A DNA stretch of 64,000 nucleotides from Acinetobacter baumannii (lineage in GTDB: Bacteria > Pseudomonadota > Gammaproteobacteria > Pseudomonadales > Moraxellaceae), in the NCBI RefSeq assembly GCF_009759685.1, contig NZ_CP046654.1, positions 2,604,001-2,668,000 on the forward strand, in the 5' to 3' direction. The notes below the pieces were generated by a model. The model did no database searches. It saw nothing but the letters and a program-made list of their open reading frames with translations, and was not told where the DNA came from. Positions 59,620 through 64,000 of the stretch are shown piece after piece. The first letter of the stretch is position 1. The number at the start of each line of letters is the position of its first letter. The translations under genes were made by a program, and so were the position numbers.

Positions 59620-59882
59620 ACTGGGAGGAGCTGTACACGCATTTAGTGTTAACGATGGGTAAAGATTACGACTATGTACGTAATGAAATGGACCTGCCTA
59701 GATTAAGAGCATTAAGTGCGTATCAGCAAAGTAATCCTCCCGCGCATATTGGGATACAACGGCTTTGCCGTATTTTGGAAGCATTTATGGGAATTGATGA
59801 AACTCCGCAAGCTATCACCGTTTCAGATGATGACGAGGACGATATGCTGGAAGTTTTGTCGAATTTTCCACAGGGTGGTTGA
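59604..59882 (+). CDS. Tail assembly chaperone T part, made by -1 frameshift
   Basis: Open only after TGA at 59601-59603 in the -1 frame relative to G, with no credible start codon at the 5' end. The frame reads on from the G run as GGINWEELYTHLVLTMGKDY. The GTG at 59646 would cut off NWEELYTHL. The fused G-T protein (59305-59882, slip near 59610) would carry both parts, as in lambda gpG-T. An AGGTGA just upstream (59598-59603) may stimulate slipping. Confidence 0.7.
   Translation, partial: KLGGINWEELYTHLVLTMGKDYDYVRNEMDLPRLRALSAYQQSNPPAHIGIQRLCRILEAFMGIDETPQAITVSDDDEDDMLEVLSNFPQGG
59610..59616 (+). other. Probable -1 slippery site
   Basis: GGGGGAA, in G-frame phase G-GGG-GAA. Peptidyl-tRNA on GGG can re-pair one base back on GGG. 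It is at the only place where the two frames can be joined. Confidence 0.65.
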
Positions 59883-59952
59883 GGCTGCCCTGTTTGCATT
59901 ATTTGTAAGCGTTGGTTAAAGTTTGTTGATTAAACTTTATAAGGATAAATCA

Positions 59953-60453
59953 ATGGCTTTAACAAATTGTAAAGAGTGTGGGGCACAAGTTAGTACTCAA
60001 GCTAAAAATTGTCCAAGTTGTGGAGCAAAAGTTAAAAAACGCTCCTTATTAAAATGGATCTTTCTAGGATTTGTTATTCTATTTATTATTGGTATTATTG
60101 CTGGTGGTGGAGAGGGATCTTCTTCATCAAGTAGCACTAGAGAATTGTCACCTAAAGAAGATGCATTAAAAAATACTGTACTTGATTATGATTGGTCAAA
60201 AGGTGGTTTTGATAGTGTCATGTTGGTTGATTTTAAAATCAAAAATAATAGTAAATATGATATTAAAGATATCACTGTAGAGTGTGAGCACTATTCTAAT
60301 AGTAAAACAAAGATCGACAGCAATAGCCGAGTAATTTATGAGATTGTTAAAGCTGGTGAAACTAAAACAGTCAAACAATTTAATATGGGATTTATACATT
60401 CTCAAGCTGCATCGTCAGGTTGTGGAATAACTGACTTAGTTGTAATTCAATAA
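59953..60453 (+). CDS. Zinc-ribbon membrane protein (accessory, moron-like)
   Basis: A 166-aa protein between the tail chaperones and the tape measure. N-terminal zinc ribbon with CKEC and CPSC (residues ~6-9 and 20-23), one transmembrane helix (WIFLGFVILFIIGIIAG, ~33-49), a Ser-rich linker and an external beta domain with LVDFKIKNNSKYDIKD, FxLD-like. AAGGA lies 7 nt before ATG. It is followed by two terminators, so it is an insert in the tail operon. Function unknown. Confidence 0.72.
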   Translation: MALTNCKECGAQVSTQAKNCPSCGAKVKKRSLLKWIFLGFVILFIIGIIAGGGEGSSSSSSTRELSPKEDALKNTVLDYDWSKGGFDSVMLVDFKIKNNSKYDIKDITVECEHYSNSKTKIDSNSRVIYEIVKAGETKTVKQFNMGFIHSQAASSGCGITDLVVIQ

Positions 60454-60470
60454 ATATTCTTTAGAAAATA

Positions 60471-60531
60471 ACCCCGTTCACACGGGGTTTTTTATTTTTC
60501 AAATTTACCTTGCATCGGCAAGGTTTTTTTA
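60471..60531 (+). terminator. Two tandem terminators before the tape measure gene
   Basis: ACCCCGT-TCAC-ACGGGGT with TTTTT (60471-60493), then ACCTTGC-ATCG-GCAAGGT with TTTTTTT (60507-60530). Confidence 0.82.
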
Positions 60532-60547
60532 TGCCTATGAGGTGTGT

Positions 60548-63500
60548 ATGGCAAATAATAACCGTGTCGAAGTGCATGTTGGTGCTAAAACTTCCGAGTT
60601 AAAGGAAGGTATGCAAGATGCAGAAAAAATAGTTTCAGATTCCGCCAAGAAGATTGAAAGTACTGGGCATAACATTGATTTTAAACTTGATCTTTCTAAT
60701 CTACGGTCAGAGCTAAATGGCTTTGCCTCAAATCTTTCAGATAAGTTCAAGACGGTAGGCAATGATATTAAGAGCTCGCTGACTAATGGTCTATCTTTGG
60801 TCCGAGGTGGTTTTTTTCTTGGTATTGGCCAAGAGATTGCTAGAAGTGCAGCGGAAGCGGTTGCAGCAATTCCTGATCTTGTATCTGCAGTGGGTAAGGC
60901 TTCAAAAGAGTTAGAAATTCAAGCCCGATTAGCAAACTCGAATACTTTGGAATTTCAAGAATGGGCATTTGCTGCCAAAAAAGTAAACGTGGAGCAGGAC
61001 AAGCTATCGGACATCATGAAAGATGTAAACGATAAGTTTGGTGACTTCATGCAAACTGGTGGTGGTGAAATGGCCGATTTCTTTGAGAAAATCGCGCCAA
61101 AAGTCGGTGTCACTGCCCAACAATTTAAAGGTTTATCTGGTCCGCAAATCCTAGAAAAGTACTACCAGACTTTGCAAAAAGCTAATGTGTCACAGGCTGA
61201 AATGACTTTCTATATGGAAGCCATTGCGAACGATGCAACATTATTAGCACCATTATTGGATAACAACAGTCAAAAATTAAAAGAGTACGCTAAACAGGCT
61301 CATGATTTAGGCGTAATCATGAGTGAAGATGCCATAGCTGCTACCAAAGAATTTAATACGTCCCTTGAGACTGTCCAAACAACACTTCAAGGTGTATTAA
61401 CCCGTATTGCAGCACAAGCAGCTCCATCCCTTACTGAATTAGCTAATCAATTTTTAACTTTTGCGGTTGATTCCAAGGATGCCATTGATGATTCAATTAA
61501 ATCGATTATTGGCATTTTTGAAAGCTTGTTTAGCATTCTAAGTGAGCAGTTCACAACGATTGGAGCAATCTGGAGTGACTTGACTGGAAGCATTGGAGAC
61601 GATGCGAATAAACAGATTGGCTTTATGGATGCTATATCTGTAGTACTACGAGCATTAGGTGTTGTAGTTACCGGCTTTCAGGTAGGCGTTCAATCTGCTT
61701 TTGCAATCATTCGTGCCGTTGTTGTTACGGTCTGCCAAGCATTAATCATTGCATTTAATGGCCTTATGGCTGGCTTTGATATGGTACGAAGTACTATTCA
61801 GTATGGTTTGGATGTACTACAAGTTAAGTTTCAAACATTTGGTAGCGTTGTAAATAATATCCTCCATTTTAACTTCTCAGGCGCAAAAGCTGCATGGGAG
61901 GGTGGTTTATCTCAGCTTGGTAGTATTACTGATCGATACACTAATCAAATGAAGGGCCGCATGGCTGAGCTGAAAAACTCTTGGAATGCAGGAGCCACTA
62001 CAGCAGCAAATTCACTTGTCACAGCAGGTAAGCGAATTCTTGAGGTTACAACAGCGGGTAATCAGAAGATTACAAACTATGTATTTAAGGACCCGACAAA
62101 ACCAATTGAGCCGCCTAAACCTCCTAAGCTTGGTTTAGGTACTGCACCGCCGAATCCTAAGTTGGGTATTGGTACTGGTGAAAAAGACGACAAAGGTGGG
62201 TCTAAGTCATCAGCTAAATCTAAAGCCGAGCAGGAAGCTAAAGAGCGTCAGCGCCAAGCTGAACAGGCTGCTAAAGCACTTGCGGATATTCGGTATAAAT
62301 ATGCATCCGAAGAAAAGAAAGTCGCTTTAGATCTGCAAAAGGCATTAGATGAGATTGAAAAATCCAAGATGACTGCAGATGAAAAAGCTGCTGCGAAAGT
62401 CAAAGCCGAAAAGGATGCATCCGACAAGATCATTGCTATTCGTTTAAAAGAGTTTGAGGAATACAAAAAAGCTCGTGAAGAACAGATAGACAATTATCAA
62501 CAGCAAGCACAACGCCTATATGAAATTGAAGCGGCACGAATTCAGGCTGAGTTTGATGCCAAGAAAATTTCAAATGTTCGTAAAGTTCAGTTGGAAAAAC
62601 AGCTAGAAGATCAGTTGCGCGAAATTAAGCGACAAGGTCTTTTAGAGCGTTTGGCTTTGGAAAATGAACAGACAAACATTACGGGTAAGCAAGGTAATCA
62701 AAACCAAATCACAAACAATATTTCTGATTTAGAGACGGATCAGAAAGTTGCTGACACTAAGTCTATGGGCTTAATCAGTGATGCGGAAATGAAAGACTTT
62801 GAAGCTAAGTTTGGTGGCTTTACTTCTCGACTTTCTAACCTTTGGGATCAGGGCATTCAGTCTCTTATGAATGGTACCCTCACTTGGAGTAACGCAACTA
62901 AAGCAGTGCTTGCTGACATGGGAGCATTTGCCTTGCAAACAGCTACTAAAGAGTTGCAAGGATGGCTAAGAATCCAAGCCATTAAGTTGGCTCGTAAACT
63001 TGGCTTTGTGGGTGCTGAAACAGCAGCAGAAGCTTCTGGCCAAGCTGCTCAAACAGGGGCAACCATTGCAGGTGAAGCAACACGTACCAGCGTTACTGCA
63101 GCAGGTGGTTTGGCACGTTTAGGCTTAAAAGCAGCTGAAGCGATCAAAGGAATCATGATGTCGGCATGGGAAGCCATGGCCGGAGCTTTTAAAGCCATGG
63201 TTGCAATTCCATATGTTGGTCCAATTTTAGCCGTTGGTGCTGGTGCAGCTGCTTTTGGTTTGGTTGCTGGTCTTGCGGGCAAGATTAAATCTGCTCGAGG
63301 CGGTTACGACATTCCATCCGGTGTAAATCCTGTTACTCAACTGCATGAAGATGAAATGGTATTACCTTCGCAACATGCAAATACCATCCGTGAAATGGGT
63401 AAAGCCTTACGTAACGGTGCAAGTTTCGGAGCAGCTGCAGTTGCTGAAGGTGGAGGTGCGGGAGTAACCATTAATATTAGTGCTATTGATGCCAAGAGTA

Positions 63501-63586
63501 TTCAACGGCTCTTGAAGAGCAATGGCCGTGCAGTTGCTAGTGGTTTGCAAAGTTATGCCCGTGGATTTGGTAAAAACGGTAAATAA
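60548..63586 (+). CDS. Tail tape measure protein
   Basis: A 1012-aa protein that sets tail length. Helical N-terminus (AKTSELKEGMQDAEKIVSDS), hydrophobic segments near 370-420 (SAFAIIRAVVVTVCQALIIA), a long coiled coil around 560-690 (AEQEAKERQRQAEQAAKALA), and a membrane-prone C-terminus (VAIPYVGPILAVGAGAAAFG) followed by LHEDEMVLPSQHANTIREMG, which is typical of tape measure ends. The start is the ATG at 60548 with GAGG; a GTG 6 nt earlier is less likely. Size suggests a tail of roughly 150 nm. Confidence 0.85.
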   Translation: MANNNRVEVHVGAKTSELKEGMQDAEKIVSDSAKKIESTGHNIDFKLDLSNLRSELNGFASNLSDKFKTVGNDIKSSLTNGLSLVRGGFFLGIGQEIARSAAEAVAAIPDLVSAVGKASKELEIQARLANSNTLEFQEWAFAAKKVNVEQDKLSDIMKDVNDKFGDFMQTGGGEMADFFEKIAPKVGVTAQQFKGLSGPQILEKYYQTLQKANVSQAEMTFYMEAIANDATLLAPLLDNNSQKLKEYAKQAHDLGVIMSEDAIAATKEFNTSLETVQTTLQGVLTRIAAQAAPSLTELANQFLTFAVDSKDAIDDSIKSIIGIFESLFSILSEQFTTIGAIWSDLTGSIGDDANKQIGFMDAISVVLRALGVVVTGFQVGVQSAFAIIRAVVVTVCQALIIAFNGLMAGFDMVRSTIQYGLDVLQVKFQTFGSVVNNILHFNFSGAKAAWEGGLSQLGSITDRYTNQMKGRMAELKNSWNAGATTAANSLVTAGKRILEVTTAGNQKITNYVFKDPTKPIEPPKPPKLGLGTAPPNPKLGIGTGEKDDKGGSKSSAKSKAEQEAKERQRQAEQAAKALADIRYKYASEEKKVALDLQKALDEIEKSKMTADEKAAAKVKAEKDASDKIIAIRLKEFEEYKKAREEQIDNYQQQAQRLYEIEAARIQAEFDAKKISNVRKVQLEKQLEDQLREIKRQGLLERLALENEQTNITGKQGNQNQITNNISDLETDQKVADTKSMGLISDAEMKDFEAKFGGFTSRLSNLWDQGIQSLMNGTLTWSNATKAVLADMGAFALQTATKELQGWLRIQAIKLARKLGFVGAETAAEASGQAAQTGATIAGEATRTSVTAAGGLARLGLKAAEAIKGIMMSAWEAMAGAFKAMVAIPYVGPILAVGAGAAAFGLVAGLAGKIKSARGGYDIPSGVNPVTQLHEDEMVLPSQHANTIREMGKALRNGASFGAAAVAEGGGAGVTINISAIDAKSIQRLLKSNGRAVASGLQSYARGFGKNGK

Positions 63587-63596
63587 GGAGGTGTAA

Positions 63597-64000
63597 GTGT
63601 CAAACGTATTATTTCCAGAATTACCCGGTCTTGAATGGGATACATCTATTACTCCCATGTTTAACACCAAAATCATGACCTCCATTAATGGCCGGGAGCT
63701 TCGAGCAAGCTTTCAGGCCTCACCTAAATATGAAATCTCGTTGTCTTACGCATTCTTGCGCGAAAATAAGGGGAGAAAGGAATTGCAGCAACTTCAAGGA
63801 TTTTATTTAGAGCGCCGTGGGGCATTTGATTCATTTCTTTATAAGATGCCTGATGACAATGAGTTTAGTTGCACATTTATTGGTGATGGAACTACTACAA
63901 CTTTCCAGCTATACAAGGATATGTACACAAGCCAATTGCCTCTAGGTAATACAGAGGAGCAGATTGTAGGTGAAGTAGATCCCAACATGTGGAATCAAAC
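63597..64000 (+). CDS. DUF2460 tail tip protein, 3' end cut by window
   Basis: Starts at GTG with AGGAGG 5 nt upstream; the first residues are M(V)SNVLFPELPGLEWDTSI and about 134 residues are visible. TPMFNTKIMTS, SYAFLRENKGRKELQQLQGF and LERRGAFDSFLYKMPDD are the DUF2460 motifs. Proteins of this family follow the tape measure gene in siphoviruses and form part of the tail tip. The rest lies beyond the right edge. Confidence 0.8.
   Translation, partial: MSNVLFPELPGLEWDTSITPMFNTKIMTSINGRELRASFQASPKYEISLSYAFLRENKGRKELQQLQGFYLERRGAFDSFLYKMPDDNEFSCTFIGDGTTTTFQLYKDMYTSQLPLGNTEEQIVGEVDPNMWNQ

Larger units (their letters stand above)
33980..64000. mobile_element. Integrated siphovirus-type prophage (left end to tail genes)
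   Basis: Continuous phage gene content from an Xis-like gene at 34081 to a tail gene cut by the right edge. The order is leftward recombination operon, CI/Cro switch, replication, Q, late promoter, terminase, portal, capsid, tail. The left boundary is placed only roughly, between lysC (33871) and 34081; no att core can be fixed because the right end is outside the window. No integrase is present in the visible part. Confidence 0.85.

Noticed and set aside
59646..59882. Tail T protein starting at GTG 59646
   Set aside because: It would remove the well formed segment NWEELYTHL and has no ribosome binding site; the frameshift model explains the frame better.

Overview
The window reads as a chromosomal segment of an Acinetobacter, most like the A. 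baumannii group, carrying the left two thirds of an integrated siphovirus-type prophage. The evidence is low GC content, hca/van aromatic catabolism genes of Acinetobacter type, an 84-residue CsrA, a csrA-lysC gene pair, and prophage genes of the kind common in this genus. These attributions come from reading the sequence and from memory of families; no database search was run.

Host part (1 to about 33.9 kb). Positions 1-4244 hold a hydroxycinnamate block: a CoA hydratase/lyase (feruloyl-CoA to vanillin) and an aldehyde dehydrogenase (vanillin to vanillate) on the minus strand, divergent from an aromatic acid transporter and a MarR regulator. Positions 4351-10269 hold the vanillate block: VanR, VanAB demethylase, a VanK transporter and an OprD-type porin, with four VanO-like GGATCC operators between vanA and vanK. 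Together they form one uptake and degradation route from ferulate to protocatechuate. Positions 10329-26812 are rich in Baeyer-Villiger type monooxygenases. One operon has a GMC oxidoreductase, an alpha/beta hydrolase, an SDR and a BVMO beside an AraC regulator. Then come two inverted, diverged copies of a metal-dependent hydrolase-SDR-BVMO operon, placed around a TetR regulator and a pirin. Positions 27181-33871 hold a small membrane protein, a purine permease with a probable adenine deaminase, cytochrome b561, a lipoprotein, rnhB, csrA and lysC.

Prophage (about 34.0 kb to the right edge). It has a lambda-like plan. A leftward operon from PL runs lipoprotein, small proteins, a Sak4-like recombination ATPase and an Xis-like protein. 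CI and Cro are divergent, with 13-bp operators at both OL and OR. A rightward early operon carries a CII-like protein, a cytosine methyltransferase, replication genes, a DUF1064 nuclease and a Q antiterminator. A late promoter with tandem terminators leads into the packaging, capsid and tail genes. The window ends inside a DUF2460 tail gene; lysis genes, an integrase (if present) and the right attachment site lie outside it.

Most notable observations: (1) the methyltransferase gene is overlapped along nearly its whole length by a second open frame whose product also looks like a real phage protein family; (2) a probable programmed -1 frameshift at GGGGGAA makes the tail chaperone fusion; (3) a complete set of CI operators can be read directly; (4) the late region is punctuated by about ten intrinsic terminators and three accessory (moron-like) genes, one with a possible Cys-His-Asp triad; (5) the hydrolase-SDR-BVMO operon is duplicated, and only one copy has the paired TetR-type operators.
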